A stretch of DNA of 64,000 bases from Kitasatospora humi. GTDB taxonomy: Bacteria > Actinomycetota > Actinomycetes > Streptomycetales > Streptomycetaceae. Positions 26,638 to 34,872 of this stretch are shown here, piece by piece (within the stretch, counting starts at the first letter, position 1; each line of letters opens with the position of its first letter). The position numbers and the translations under genes were made by a program. The notes beneath the pieces were generated by a model. The model was not told the DNA's origin, did no database searches, and saw only the letters and a list, made by a program, of their open reading frames with translations. The stretch spans positions 1-64,000 of the forward strand of contig NZ_JAJJPA010000004.1 in assembly GCF_020907985.1 (NCBI RefSeq), in the 5' to 3' direction.

Positions 26638-27396
26638 TCAGCCCTCGACGGTGCTGGCGACGGGCCGGTCGGCCGCGTCGAGGGCCTCGGTGTCGGAGCC
26701 GGAACGGTCGTTCTTGTCGCCCTGGCTGGGCACCACGAAGCGGTAGCCGACGTTGCGCACGGTGCCGATCAGCTGCTCGTGCTCGACGCCGAGCTTGGCC
26801 CGCAGCCGCCGGACGTGCACGTCGACGGTCCGGGTGCCGCCGAAGTAGTCGTAGCCCCAGACCTCCTGCAGCAGCTGGGCCCGGGTGAAGACCCGGCCGG
26901 GGTGCTGGGCGAGGTACTTCAGCAACTCGAACTCCTTGAACGTGAGGTCGAGCACCCGGCCCTTGAGCCTGGCCGAGTAGGTGGCCTCGTCCACCGAGAG
27001 GTCGCCGCTGCGGATCTCCATCGGGCTGTCGTCCACCGTGGCCTGCGCCTTGCGCCCGACTGCCAGCCGCAGCCGGGCCTCCACCTCGGCCGGCCCCGCG
27101 GTGTCCAGCAGCACGTCGTCGACGCCCCACTCGGCGGTGACGGCGGCCAGGCCGCCCTCGGTGACCACCAGCAGCAGCGGGGCGCTCACCCCGGTGGAGC
27201 GGAGCAGCTGGCAGAGCGAGCGGATCTGCGGGAGGTCGCGGCGGCCGTCGACGAGTATGACGTCGGCGCTCGGCGTGTCGACCAGGGCCGAGCCCTCGGC
27301 CGGGGCGACCCGGACCTGGTGCAGCAGCAGCCCGAGGGCCGGCAGGACCTCGGCGGAGGGCTGCAGAGCGTTGGTGAGGAGGAGGAGAGAACTCAT
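26638..27396 (-). CDS. glnR: Global nitrogen regulator GlnR (atypical response regulator)
   Basis: This 252-residue orphan OmpR-type regulator closely matches actinobacterial GlnR from memory ([14 protein letters not shown] start; [18 protein letters not shown] and [20 protein letters not shown] in the DNA-binding domain). Asp50 (VILVDGRRD) is conserved but the acidic pocket of true receivers is missing, so it is thought to work without a kinase. GlnR activates glnA, amtB and other nitrogen genes. ATG 27396 is chosen; a longer frame upstream is not GlnR-like. The orthologue is SCO4159 from memory. Confidence 0.95.
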   Translation of the reverse strand: MSSLLLLTNALQPSAEVLPALGLLLHQVRVAPAEGSALVDTPSADVILVDGRRDLPQIRSLCQLLRSTGVSAPLLLVVTEGGLAAVTAEWGVDDVLLDTAGPAEVEARLRLAVGRKAQATVDDSPMEIRSGDLSVDEATYSARLKGRVLDLTFKEFELLKYLAQHPGRVFTRAQLLQEVWGYDYFGGTRTVDVHVRRLRAKLGVEHEQLIGTVRNVGYRFVVPSQGDKNDRSGSDTEALDAADRPVASTVEG

Positions 27397-27774
27397 ACCC
27401 GGGGCGTCCCCTTTTCTTCTCCGTGGCCTGCCGGGACTGCGCAGGCTGCTCGTGGTGCGGCTGGTGGGGCGCACATCGTCGTGCGACAGCCGACACGGGT
27501 GGGCTACCACTCGCAAGGACGTCCGGATGGGTGTCCTGAAAGCACAAAAGGACCCGAGGGCGACTCTGCCCGGATCCCTTGCGTACCGGAGAGAATAGCC
27601 CACCAGGCCCGTTCGCCCTAGGGGGCGGGCAGCGTGACGAAGATCGCGTCGCGCCGCGTGTGACCCCGCGTGACGGCGGTGAGCTGGGGCGTTCCCGCTG
27701 CGGGCGGGGCCGGGCCATCATGGAGCACGGCACGCCGGATCCGTATTCGTCCATCTCGCAGAAGGGGCCGCACG
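27397..27774. other. Divergent 378-bp region between glnR and the MoaD-like gene
   Basis: No gene is supported. A more A/T-rich part near 27525-27600 probably holds the glnR promoter. I could not pick out a confident -35/-10 pair or a canonical GlnR box by eye. Confidence 0.5.
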
Positions 27775-28071
27775 ATGTCCGCGACCACCGAGTCCTCCCC
27801 GCCCGTAGCCGCGGTGACCGGCACCATCCGCTACTGGGCGGCCGCCAAGGCCGAGGCGGGCATCGCCGAGGAGCCCTTCCGGGCGGCCACGCTGGCCGAG
27901 GTGCTGGAGCAGGTGCGGCAGCGGCACGCCGAGCGGCCGGGCTTCGTCCGCCTGCTGGACATCTGCTCCTACCTGGTGGACAGCGAGCCGGTGGGCAGCC
28001 GGGACCGCGCCGAGGTGCGGCTGACCGAGGGTGGCACCGTGGAGGTGTTGCCGCCGTTCGCCGGCGGGTGA
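27775..28071 (+). CDS. MoaD/ThiS-family sulfur-carrier protein
   Basis: The 98-residue beta-grasp protein ends in the diagnostic Gly-Gly (LPPFAGG), the site of adenylation and thiocarboxylation. IRYWAAAKAEAG near residue 17 and GTVEVLPPFAGG fit MoaD-like proteins. Such carriers donate sulfur for molybdopterin, thiamine or other pathways. ATG 27775 follows AGAAGGGG. The sulfurtransferase-DUF1416 pair about 1.3 kb downstream suggests a shared sulfur theme, but no moaE is present. Confidence 0.87.
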   Translation: MSATTESSPPVAAVTGTIRYWAAAKAEAGIAEEPFRAATLAEVLEQVRQRHAERPGFVRLLDICSYLVDSEPVGSRDRAEVRLTEGGTVEVLPPFAGG

Positions 28072-28184
28072 CGCCGTCCGGCGGCCCGGCCGACCGGAAC
28101 CATGGTCACCGGTGGATCGTCGTACCGGCGGTAGACAAGCCGCCGGGGGAACGCCGGTGGCTGCCGACGGGGAGAGGGAAGTCG

Positions 28185-28880
28185 ATGCGGACCTGGATCA
28201 AGGTGACCGTCCCGGTCGTGCTGCTCGCCGGCCTGCTGGTGGGCGCGGACCGGGTGGCCGTGACCGTGGCGGAGGACCAGGCGGCCGACAAGCTCGCCGG
28301 CCACCAGGGCATCTCGGGGCGCCCTACGGTCTCCATCGACGACGTGCCGTTCCTGACCGACCTGATCGACCAGAAGCTCGGCAAGGTCTCGCTGTCGGCC
28401 TCCAGCATGACGCTGAGCGGCACCGGTGGGCAGAGCGTCCAGCTGCACGACTTCCGCGCCGACCTGAGCGGGGTCAAGGTGAACTCCGGCTACACCTCGG
28501 CGACCGTGGACTCGGGCAGCGGCCGCGGCCTGGTCGGCTACCAGGAGGTGCACGACCTGATGGGCCTGGACCCGCGGATCTCGCTCGGCTACGGCGGCCC
28601 CGGGCTGGTCAAGGTGGGCTACCAGGTGTTCGGGCAGACGATGTCGAGCACGGTGACGCTGAAGAACGACGGCAACACGATCAAGGTCGGCAGCATCGGC
28701 AAGCTGCCGTCGGGCCTCGGCGGGCTGCCGGGGGTGGGCGGGCTGATCCAGCAGGACCTCGGCGCCAAGGACTTCACCCTGCAGGGGCTGCCGGTCGGGC
28801 TGCACCTGGACACGGTGACCCCGCAGCCCGGCGGCATCGAGCTCTCCTTCGTCGGCAGTGGCGTCACCCTGACCAGCTGA
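28185..28880 (+). CDS. LmeA-like (DUF2993) phospholipid-binding protein
   Basis: This 231-residue secreted or membrane-anchored protein has an N-terminal hydrophobic segment (residues 5-24) and a DUF2993 domain (GRPTVSIDDVPFLTDLID; QLHDFRADLSGVKV). The mycobacterial member LmeA binds phospholipids and affects lipomannan maturation. The start ATG 28185 is preceded by GGAGAGGGAA. A short hairpin follows the stop. The function in streptomycetes is unknown. Confidence 0.85.
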   Translation: MRTWIKVTVPVVLLAGLLVGADRVAVTVAEDQAADKLAGHQGISGRPTVSIDDVPFLTDLIDQKLGKVSLSASSMTLSGTGGQSVQLHDFRADLSGVKVNSGYTSATVDSGSGRGLVGYQEVHDLMGLDPRISLGYGGPGLVKVGYQVFGQTMSSTVTLKNDGNTIKVGSIGKLPSGLGGLPGVGGLIQQDLGAKDFTLQGLPVGLHLDTVTPQPGGIELSFVGSGVTLTS

Positions 28881-28896
28881 GGCCCCGTGGGGGCCT
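28880..28896 (+). terminator. Short hairpin after the LmeA-like gene
   Basis: AGGCCCC (28880-28886) pairs with GGGGCCT (28890-28896) across a three-base loop, starting at the last base of the stop codon. Confidence 0.55.
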
Positions 28897-28968
28897 GCGG
28901 CGGTACCGGTGGACCTCAGGGGCAAATCCCAGGATCCGACATATTTCATCTCACTATTCGACATGTTG

Positions 28969-28997
28969 GTGACAGGGCGGGCTTCGCTCCCTAGCAT
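28969..28997 (+). promoter_or_regulatory. Promoter of a leaderless leader-peptide transcript
   Basis: GTGACA (28969-28974) and TAGCAT (28992-28997) are exactly 17 bp apart. The ATG of the leader peptide begins 8 bases after the -10, so transcription should start at or beside the A of the ATG. Confidence 0.75.
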
Positions 28998-29004
28998 CGT
29001 GCCC

Positions 29005-29085
29005 ATGAAGCGACAGGCGAATCTCACCAAGCGGCGGGCGGTAGACCTCTGCCGCGTGGCTGCCTGCCTGTGTCGAATGCGCTGA
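29005..29085 (+). CDS. Cys-rich leader peptide upstream of the sulfurtransferase
   Basis: A 26-residue open frame reads MKRQANLTKRRAVDLCRVAA then CLCRMR, with three Cys codons near its end. It is placed exactly at the predicted transcription start, so it is probably leaderless. Similar short Cys-rich leaders precede sulfur-metabolism genes in actinobacteria and sense charged Cys-tRNA by translation attenuation. About 250 bp separate it from the sulfurtransferase ATG. Its lack of a ribosome site agrees with leaderless initiation. Confidence 0.82.
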   Translation: MKRQANLTKRRAVDLCRVAACLCRMR

Positions 29086-29335
29086 TCGGCGGCCTGCTCC
29101 GGCAGGTTCGACGCTCCCTCGGCCCTCGGTCGGGGCCCATCGCCGCTGTCGCGGCCCGCGTGGGCACGTTCCAAGCCCGCGGCCGCACCTCCCGCGTACT
29201 GCCCGACGGCACTTCGTACCCCGCTCGCCGTCCCACCATCCGGACAGAAAATCGGACAGGTGGGCCCACGGGGTGATCCGGCCGCCGTCCGGGCCATCAC
29301 CTTCCGCCAACCGCCCCCGGATGGAGACAGAACAC

Positions 29336-30178
29336 ATGAGCCGCAGTGACGTCCTGGTCGACGCCGACTGGGTCCAGGCCCACCTGGACGACCCGAAGGT
29401 CGTCATCGTCGAGGTGGACGAGGACACCGCCGCGTACGACAAGAACCACATCAGGAACGCCGTCCGGATCGACTGGAAGAAGGACCTGCAGGACCCGGTC
29501 CGCCGCGACTTCGTCGACCAGGCCGGCTTCGAGGCGCTGCTGAGCGCCAAGGGCATCGCCAACGACGACACCGTGGTGCTCTACGGCGGCAACAACAACT
29601 GGTTCGCCTCCTACGCCTTCTGGTACTTCAAGCTCTACGGCCACCAGGACGTGCGCCTGCTCGACGGCGGCCGCAAGAAGTGGGAGCTGGACTCCCGCGA
29701 CCTGGTCGACGGCGCCGAGGTCCCGAACCGCCCGGCCACCGAGTACCGGGCGCAGGCCCAGAACACCGCCCTGCGCGCCTTCCGCGACGACGTGGTGAAC
29801 GCCATCGGCGCCAAGAACCTGGTCGACGTGCGCTCGCCCGACGAGTTCTCCGGCCGCCTGCTGGCCCCGGCCCACCTGCCGCAGGAGCAGTCGCAGCGCC
29901 CGGGTCACGTGCCGACCGCCCGCAACATCCCGTGGTCGAAGAACGCCAACGACGACGGCACCTTCAAGTCGGACGAGGAGCTGCGCGCGCTCTACGCGGC
30001 CGAGGGCGTCGACCTGTCCAAGGAGACCATCGCCTACTGCCGGATCGGCGAGCGCTCCGCGCTCACCTGGTTCGTGCTGCACCAGCTGCTGGGCCAGGAG
30101 AACGTCAAGAACTACGACGGCTCCTGGACCGAGTACGGCAGCCTGGTCGGCGTGCCGATCGAGCTCGGCGCCAACTGA
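29336..30178 (+). CDS. Thiosulfate sulfurtransferase (two-domain rhodanese)
   Basis: The 280-residue enzyme has two rhodanese domains, with the active Cys235 in the C-terminal loop CRIGERSA. It transfers sulfane sulfur from thiosulfate to cyanide or a thiol acceptor; in actinomycetes it is often called CysA-like and linked to sulfur assimilation. The start ATG 29336 follows GGAGACAG. DUF1416 lies 36 bp downstream in the same operon. The Cys-rich leader peptide upstream suggests control by cysteine supply. Confidence 0.94.
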   Translation: MSRSDVLVDADWVQAHLDDPKVVIVEVDEDTAAYDKNHIRNAVRIDWKKDLQDPVRRDFVDQAGFEALLSAKGIANDDTVVLYGGNNNWFASYAFWYFKLYGHQDVRLLDGGRKKWELDSRDLVDGAEVPNRPATEYRAQAQNTALRAFRDDVVNAIGAKNLVDVRSPDEFSGRLLAPAHLPQEQSQRPGHVPTARNIPWSKNANDDGTFKSDEELRALYAAEGVDLSKETIAYCRIGERSALTWFVLHQLLGQENVKNYDGSWTEYGSLVGVPIELGAN

Positions 30179-30214
30179 GCACCGCGCGCGACTTCACGAG
30201 CGAGGAGAAGAGAC

Positions 30215-30505
30215 ATGTGTGGTGCGAAGGCCGGCGGGCCCGACCTGGCAGGAGTTGACGTGGCGAACGAGACGATCATCCAGGGTTCGGTGACCCGCGA
30301 CGGCGAGCCGGTCAACGGCTACGTCCGGTTGCTGGACGCGAGCGGTGAGTTCACCGCCGAGGTGCCGACCTCGGCGACCGGCCAGTTCCGCTTCTTCGCG
30401 GCCGAGGGCCAGTGGACGGTGCGGGCGCTGGTGCCCGGCGCGACCGTGGACCGCAAGGTGGTCGCCTCCAAGGGTGCGCTGACCGAGGTCCCGATCGCGG
30501 TCTGA
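30215..30505 (+). CDS. DUF1416 family protein
   Basis: This 96-residue protein matches DUF1416, a small beta-sandwich family found next to rhodanese genes in actinobacteria (MCGAKAGGPDL start; GSVTRDGEPVNGYVRLLD; GQFRFFAAEGQWTVRALV). The Cys at position 2 is characteristic and might be a sulfur or metal ligand. A GAGGAG ribosome site precedes ATG 30215. It is co-transcribed with the sulfurtransferase and followed by a hairpin terminator. Its molecular role is unknown. Confidence 0.9.
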   Translation: MCGAKAGGPDLAGVDVANETIIQGSVTRDGEPVNGYVRLLDASGEFTAEVPTSATGQFRFFAAEGQWTVRALVPGATVDRKVVASKGALTEVPIAV

Positions 30506-30530
30506 GCCGGTGAAGCCGTAGGACCTGCCC

Positions 30531-30560
30531 GACGAGCCCCTGCCCAGGCGGGGGCTCGTC
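30531..30560 (+). terminator. Terminator after DUF1416
   Basis: GACGAGCCCC (30531-30540) pairs with GGGGCTCGTC (30551-30560). The inner ten bases extend the stem by two or three pairs. The following bases are GTCTTACC. Confidence 0.82.
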
Positions 30561-30576
30561 GTCTTACCGTGGAAGG

Positions 30577-30876
30577 GTGCAGCAGCGCAGCCGGCACCGG
30601 TACTACTTCCTCATGATGGGCGTCTGCCTCGGGCTCTTCGTCCTGGCCTGGGGAGTGGTGCGGTTCTTCTCGGTCGGCGCGGCGATCGGCATGTGCGTGG
30701 TGGCCATGCTGATCCCGCCGCTGGCGGCCGTCTTCGCCAACCGGCGCGACCCCGAGGACGACTGGTGGGAGGACCCCCGCTGGGACGACCCGGAGTGGGA
30801 CAAGCCGGGCCACGACCGCGACCGTCCCGACCGCGAACCGCCCCGGGCCCCCGACCGCGGCGACCGGCGTCAGTAG
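30577..30876 (+). CDS. DUF3099 small membrane protein
   Basis: The 99-residue protein has two transmembrane helices (YYFLMMGVCLGLFVLAWGVV near residues 9-28 and AIGMCVVAMLIPPLAAVFA near 35-53) and a highly charged Asp/Trp/Arg-rich tail. This matches DUF3099. Translation starts at GTG 30577. Its 3' end overlaps the convergent DsrE gene by 7 bp. Function is unknown. Confidence 0.83.
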   Translation: MQQRSRHRYYFLMMGVCLGLFVLAWGVVRFFSVGAAIGMCVVAMLIPPLAAVFANRRDPEDDWWEDPRWDDPEWDKPGHDRDRPDREPPRAPDRGDRRQ

Positions 30877-31232
30877 ACCAGCGCCTGCACCCCGTCGCCC
30901 ATGACCTCGCTGACGAAGACCTGGGCGCCCGCGATCCGGACGCCCGCCACGACGTCGGCCTGCTCGATGCCCCGGCGGACGGCGCACTGGGTGCACAGCG
31001 TGACCGTGCCCCCCGCCAGGATGCCCTCCAGCAGGTCCGGCAGCGGTGCGGCATGGGGCAGGCTGAACTCGGCGGCCCGGCCCGGCAGCGCGAACCAGGA
31101 CGACTCTCCGGTGAGCCAGAGCGAGACCTCGACCCCGCTGGCGACCGCGACGGCCGCGACGGTGAACGCCTGGGAGCAGCGCTCGGGCGCATCGGCTCCG
31201 GCGGTGACCTTGATGACCAGCTTCTTCGACAC
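30870..31232 (-). CDS. DsrE-family protein
   Basis: This 120-residue protein fits the DsrE/DsrF-like fold (KLVIKVTAGADAPERCSQAF; GGTVTLCTQCAVRRGI). Two Cys residues in CTQC may act in sulfur relay, which would fit the sulfurtransferase operon nearby. Translation starts at GTG 31232. It converges with the DUF3099 gene and overlaps it by 7 bp. Confidence 0.85.
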   Translation of the reverse strand: MSKKLVIKVTAGADAPERCSQAFTVAAVAVASGVEVSLWLTGESSWFALPGRAAEFSLPHAAPLPDLLEGILAGGTVTLCTQCAVRRGIEQADVVAGVRIAGAQVFVSEVMGDGVQALVY

Positions 31233-31343
31233 GCGGTCAGCCTAGACCGGTTGTGGTGGCCCTCACCGCGTCACCCCGGTGCCCGCCCGATAGACTCGCG
31301 CCGTCACCGTCCGTCCGTAGTTTCGCCGAACCGGGAGCGCCCC

Positions 31344-31451
31344 ATGAGTGGCCTTGAGGTCTTCTTCGATGTTCTGCTGGCCGTCATGTCCATCGTGATC
31401 GTCTGGTTCGCCGCGTTCTCGGTGATGAAGCTGTACCAGGGCCAGCGCTGA
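31344..31451 (+). CDS. 35-residue single-pass membrane protein
   Basis: The short frame starts at ATG 31344 behind GGGAG, reads MSGLEVFFDVLLAVMSIVIV and continues WFAAFSVMKLYQGQR. Nearly the whole chain is one hydrophobic helix with a basic C-terminus, so it should insert in the membrane. It lies between divergent DsrE and the FABP gene. It is below normal gene-finder length limits but has a good ribosome site and coherent sequence. No known family or function. Confidence 0.72.
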   Translation: MSGLEVFFDVLLAVMSIVIVWFAAFSVMKLYQGQR

Positions 31452-31502
31452 CCCTCCCGTACCGTAGGGGTTGTCCGCCCGTTTCCGACCGCCCTCAGGA
31501 CC

Positions 31503-32105
31503 ATGATCGAGATTCCCTCTGACCTCCACCCGGACGTCGTTTCGCTGGCCTTCCTCCTCGGCACCTGGGAGGGCGCCGGGGTCCACGCCCCCCTCCCCGG
31601 ACAGGAGGGCCCGGGCTCGGAGAAGTGCAACTTCGGCCAGGAGATCGTGTTCCGGCACGACGGCCGGCCGTTCCTGGAGTTCCGGTCCCGCACCTGGGTG
31701 CTGAACTCCGCGGGCGAGAAGGTCCGTCCGCTGGAGAACGAGCACGGCTTCTGGCGGGTCACCAGCAACCAGCGCGGCACCAGCGGTGAGCGCGAGGTGG
31801 AGGTCTCGCTGGTCCGCGACGACGGCACCGTGGAGATCTGGTACGGCAAGCTGGCCGACGGCAAGCCGCAGATCGACCTGGCCACCGACGCCGTGGCCCG
31901 GGTCGAGGGCTCGGCCCCGTACACCGGCGGCAAGCGGCTCTACGGCTTCGTCGAGGAGCAGCTGCTCTGGGTCGGCGAGAAGCAGGCGCCCGAGGTGCCG
32001 CTGCGTCCGTACATGTCCGCCCAGCTCAAGAAGGTGCTCAACCCGGCCCAGCTGGTCAAGGACGTCAACGACCTGCCGGACGACGGGATCGCCTTCTTCC
32101 GCTGA
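31503..32105 (+). CDS. FABP/nitrobindin-like heme-binding protein
   Basis: The 200-residue beta-barrel protein carries the nitrobindin GxWxGxG motif (LGTWEGAG near residue 21) and the family strands (HDGRPFLEFRSRTWVL; ENEHGFWRV). Nitrobindins bind ferric heme and can isomerise peroxynitrite. The usual heme-ligand His region near the C-terminus was not verified by eye. The ATG at 31503 follows a weak ribosome site. The downstream neighbour is the Fur-family gene. Confidence 0.88.
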   Translation: MIEIPSDLHPDVVSLAFLLGTWEGAGVHAPLPGQEGPGSEKCNFGQEIVFRHDGRPFLEFRSRTWVLNSAGEKVRPLENEHGFWRVTSNQRGTSGEREVEVSLVRDDGTVEIWYGKLADGKPQIDLATDAVARVEGSAPYTGGKRLYGFVEEQLLWVGEKQAPEVPLRPYMSAQLKKVLNPAQLVKDVNDLPDDGIAFFR

Positions 32106-32164
32106 GCGGCCGGGTCCCACCGACGGCCACCGATCCCCACCGAGCGAGGGACGGCATCAACGCA

Positions 32165-32620
32165 GTGAACGACGGCACGACCGACTGGAAGGCCGATCTG
32201 CGCGAGCGCGGCTACCGCCTCACCCCGCAGCGCCAGCTGGTGCTGGAGGCGGTGGACGTGCTCGACCACGCCACCCCGGAGGAGATCCTCGCCCAGGTCC
32301 GGCGGACCGCCAGCGGGGTGAACATCTCCACGGTCTACCGCAACCTGGAGCTGCTGGAGGAGCTCGGGCTGGTCTCGCACGCCCACCTGGGCCACGGCGC
32401 GCCGACCTACCACCTGGCCGGCCGCCACCACCACCTGCACCTGGTCTGCCGGGACTGCGGCTCGGTCGGCGAGACCGACACCGCGATCGCCACCCCGCTC
32501 ATCGACGCGCTGCGCGACCAGCACGGCTTCGACACCGACCTCAAGCACTTCGCGATCTTCGGCCGCTGCGCCGACTGCACGGCCAAGGCCCAGCAGGGGC
32601 AGTCGCAGGCGCAGTCGTAA
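32165..32620 (+). CDS. nur: Fur-family regulator, probably nickel-responsive Nur
   Basis: This 151-residue Fur protein has the DNA-binding helix VNISTVYRNLELLEELGL, a His-rich metal region (SHAHLGHGAPTYHL and HHHLHLVC, with His72, His74 and His88-His92), and CxxC pairs at Cys95/98 and near the C-terminus (CADC). The SHAHLGHG segment matches my memory of S. coelicolor Nur (SCO4179), which represses nickel uptake and sodF. Translation starts at GTG 32165. Zur or another Fur type is possible; no nickel genes are adjacent. Confidence 0.82.
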   Translation: MNDGTTDWKADLRERGYRLTPQRQLVLEAVDVLDHATPEEILAQVRRTASGVNISTVYRNLELLEELGLVSHAHLGHGAPTYHLAGRHHHLHLVCRDCGSVGETDTAIATPLIDALRDQHGFDTDLKHFAIFGRCADCTAKAQQGQSQAQS

Positions 32621-32623
32621 GCT
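32618..32623 (+). promoter_or_regulatory. Candidate -10 element for leaderless ygfZ
   Basis: TAAGCT overlaps the nur stop codon and lies 7 bases before the ygfZ ATG. No good -35 is seen. Confidence 0.35.
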
Positions 32624-32630
32624 GGCGGGC

Positions 32631-33599
32631 ATGAAGAGCCCGCTGCTGTCCCTGCCCGGAGCCGTCCCCGCCGAGGGGCCCGACGAGGGGGTCGCGGCGC
32701 ACTACGGCGACCTCTTCCGCGAACAGCGCGAACTGGCCGCCGGCCGCGCCTTCACCGACCTGTCGCACCGCGGCGTGATCACCGTGACCGGCCCGGACCG
32801 GCTCGGCTGGCTGCACCTGCTGCTGACCCAGCACGTCAGCGCGCTGCCGCCGCAGCAGGCCGTGGAGGCGCTGGTCCTCTCCCCGCACGGGCACGTCGAG
32901 CACGCCCTCTACCTGGTCGACGACGGCACCACCACCTGGGCGCACGTCGAGCCCGGCACCCAGGGCGCGCTGCTCGAGTACCTGGAGCGGATGAAGTTCA
33001 TGTACCGGGTGGAGGTCGCCGACCGGACCGCGCAGTTCGCCGTGGTCCACCTGCCGGCCGGCAATCCGGCCGAGGCCACCGCGGCCGCCGCCGTGCGGGA
33101 ACTCCCCTGGGGCCGCGACCTGTTCCTGCCGCGCGTCGAACTCGCCACCGCCACCGAGGAGTTCGGTGTCCCGGCAGGCGTCTGGGCGTACGAGGCGCTG
33201 CGGATCGAGGCGCACCGCCCGCGGCTCGGCTTCGAAACCGACCACCGCACCATCCCGCACGAGGTGGACTGGCTGCGCACCGCCGTGCACCTCGACAAGG
33301 GCTGCTACCGCGGCCAGGAGACCGTGGCCCGGGTGCACAACCTGGGCAGGCCCCCGCGCCGGCTGGTCTTCCTGCACCTGGACGGCACCGAGGAGTCCCT
33401 GCCCCCGCACGGCACCGAACTGCGCCCGGCCGGCGACGAGGCCGGGGGAGGCCGCCCGGTGGGCTTCGTGACCTCCTCGGCCCGCCACTACGAGCTGGGC
33501 CCGATCGCGCTCGCCCTGGTCAAGCGGAACACCCCGGTGGACGCGGTGCTGCTGGCCGGCACCGTGCCGGGCACCCAGGAGGTGGTGGTGGCGCCCTGA
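32631..33599 (+). CDS. ygfZ: Folate-binding Fe-S assembly protein YgfZ
   Basis: The 322-residue protein belongs to the GcvT-like YgfZ/IBA57 family, defined by the signature K-G-C-Y-x-G-Q-E, here DKGCYRGQETVAR near residue 222. It binds tetrahydrofolate and helps repair or assemble certain iron-sulfur enzymes. The start ATG 32631 is 10 bp after the nur stop and may be leaderless. dtd lies convergently downstream. Confidence 0.93.
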   Translation: MKSPLLSLPGAVPAEGPDEGVAAHYGDLFREQRELAAGRAFTDLSHRGVITVTGPDRLGWLHLLLTQHVSALPPQQAVEALVLSPHGHVEHALYLVDDGTTTWAHVEPGTQGALLEYLERMKFMYRVEVADRTAQFAVVHLPAGNPAEATAAAAVRELPWGRDLFLPRVELATATEEFGVPAGVWAYEALRIEAHRPRLGFETDHRTIPHEVDWLRTAVHLDKGCYRGQETVARVHNLGRPPRRLVFLHLDGTEESLPPHGTELRPAGDEAGGGRPVGFVTSSARHYELGPIALALVKRNTPVDAVLLAGTVPGTQEVVVAP

Positions 33600-33614
33600 C
33601 GGGCACCCGCGGGG

Positions 33615-34049
33615 TCAGACCTCCAGCAGCACGGTGAACGGCCCGTCGTTCACCAGCGAGACCTTCATGTCCGCGCCGAACCGGCCGGTCTCCACCTTGG
33701 CGCCGAGGGCGCGCAGCTGCTCGACCACCTCGGCCACCAGCGGCTCGGCGACCGGGCCGGGCGCGGCGGCGTTCCAGGTGGGGCGGCGGCCCTTGCGGGC
33801 GTCGCCGTAGAGGGTGAACTGACTGATCACCAGCAGCGGTCCGCCGAAGTCCGAGCAGGACAGTTCGGCCTGGTCGCCCTCGAACAGGCGCAGCGACCAG
33901 AGCTTGCGGGCCAGCTGGGCCGCCTTGGCCGGGGTGTCGTCATGGGTGACGCCCACCAGTACGCACAGGCCCGGGCCGCTGATCGCCCCGACCGTCTCCC
34001 CGGCCACCGTCACGGCGGCCTCGCTCACCCGCTGCACCACTGCTCGCAT
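33615..34049 (-). CDS. dtd: D-aminoacyl-tRNA deacylase
   Basis: This 144-residue enzyme hydrolyses D-aminoacyl-tRNAs. It starts [13 protein letters not shown] and has both catalytic segments, [15 protein letters not shown] near residue 80 and [11 protein letters not shown] at the end (usually N-x-G-P-V/F-T). I chose ATG 34049 over the ATG three codons upstream because the family begins MRAV. It converges with ygfZ. Confidence 0.95.
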   Translation of the reverse strand: MRAVVQRVSEAAVTVAGETVGAISGPGLCVLVGVTHDDTPAKAAQLARKLWSLRLFEGDQAELSCSDFGGPLLVISQFTLYGDARKGRRPTWNAAAPGPVAEPLVAEVVEQLRALGAKVETGRFGADMKVSLVNDGPFTVLLEV

Positions 34050-34361
34050 GCCGGCCATTGTCCACCAGGCCGGGCCGTCGGCGGCCGTTGTCCGGTCATA
34101 TCAACGGCATCCGTTCGCCGGGCGGCCGTTCGGGTGCATCCGCGCAGCGCGGCGGGCCGCGGGATGGCACGATCGAGGGGTGGCCGTGCCCCGGGCGGGC
34201 CGGACGGCCGTTCGCGCCGTTCGCACGTCCGTGCCGGTGCGGCTAGCCCGCACGGGTGACATCGGCTGATCGGGGAACCCTCGGGAACCGCCGTTCGTGC
34301 AACCCGCGGGGCGGACGGCGCAGGGGTGGGACCGAAGGACGCGACGGCAGGTGGTTGCTCG
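34050..34361. other. Divergent 312-bp region between dtd and rsiG
   Basis: I see no gene in this region. Promoters for dtd and rsiG must lie here. No strong -35/-10 pair or palindrome stood out. The open frames crossing it lack ribosome sites and protein-like sequence. Confidence 0.5.
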
Positions 34362-34865
34362 ATGGACACGACTCAGCTGGCCGCTCTCGGCCTCGCCGAA
34401 CTGCGCGTGCTGCGCACCGACGCGCTGGAGCAGGAGGCAGATCTGTCCTACCTGCGGCGGCTGTTGCAGGGCCGGGTGGACATCCTGCGGGCCGAGCTGG
34501 ACCGCCGCACCCTGGCCCGGCAGCCGGCCCCGTCGGCCGAGACGCTGCTGCACCGGCTGCCGCAGATCCTGGCGGACGCCCCCTCGCACGTGCGCCAGTC
34601 GGCACGGCACGTCACCCTGGGCACCCCGCGCGGCGAGCAGTACCAGGAGCAGGCGGACGCCCTGATGGGGGACGTCCGGCTGGCCGACCTGGCGGCGCAC
34701 GCCTCCGCCGAGCTGCTGGCCGCGCTGGACCGGCTGACCGCCCGGGAGCGGGAGATCTCCGGGCGCCGCTCCGAGCTGCAGCGCACCGCCGACTGGTGCA
34801 GCGCCGAGATCACCCGCCGCTACCGGGAGGGCGAGGCCCGCGTCGAGGACCTGCTGGTCGACTGA
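34362..34865 (+). CDS. rsiG: c-di-GMP-dependent anti-sigma factor RsiG
   Basis: The 167-residue helical protein carries the RsiG c-di-GMP-binding motif E-x3-S-x2-R-x3-Q-x3-D twice, perfectly: E25-S29-R32-Q36-D40 and E129-S133-R136-Q140-D144. In Streptomyces, RsiG bound to c-di-GMP holds the sporulation sigma factor WhiG inactive. The two helices would form the antiparallel coiled coil that holds a c-di-GMP dimer. ATG 34362 follows AGGTGG; GTG 34326 would add 12 residues. A repeat and a strong terminator follow. Confidence 0.93.
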   Translation: MDTTQLAALGLAELRVLRTDALEQEADLSYLRRLLQGRVDILRAELDRRTLARQPAPSAETLLHRLPQILADAPSHVRQSARHVTLGTPRGEQYQEQADALMGDVRLADLAAHASAELLAALDRLTAREREISGRRSELQRTADWCSAEITRRYREGEARVEDLLVD

Positions 34866-34872
34866 GGCCGGG

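Noticed and set aside
29070..29276. 68-codon frame between the leader peptide and the sulfurtransferase
   Set aside because: It overlaps the end of the leader peptide, is Arg-rich, has no ribosome site and looks like an untranslated leader.
34025..34369. Several short frames between dtd and rsiG
   Set aside because: They lack ribosome sites and protein-like composition and overlap both flanking starts.
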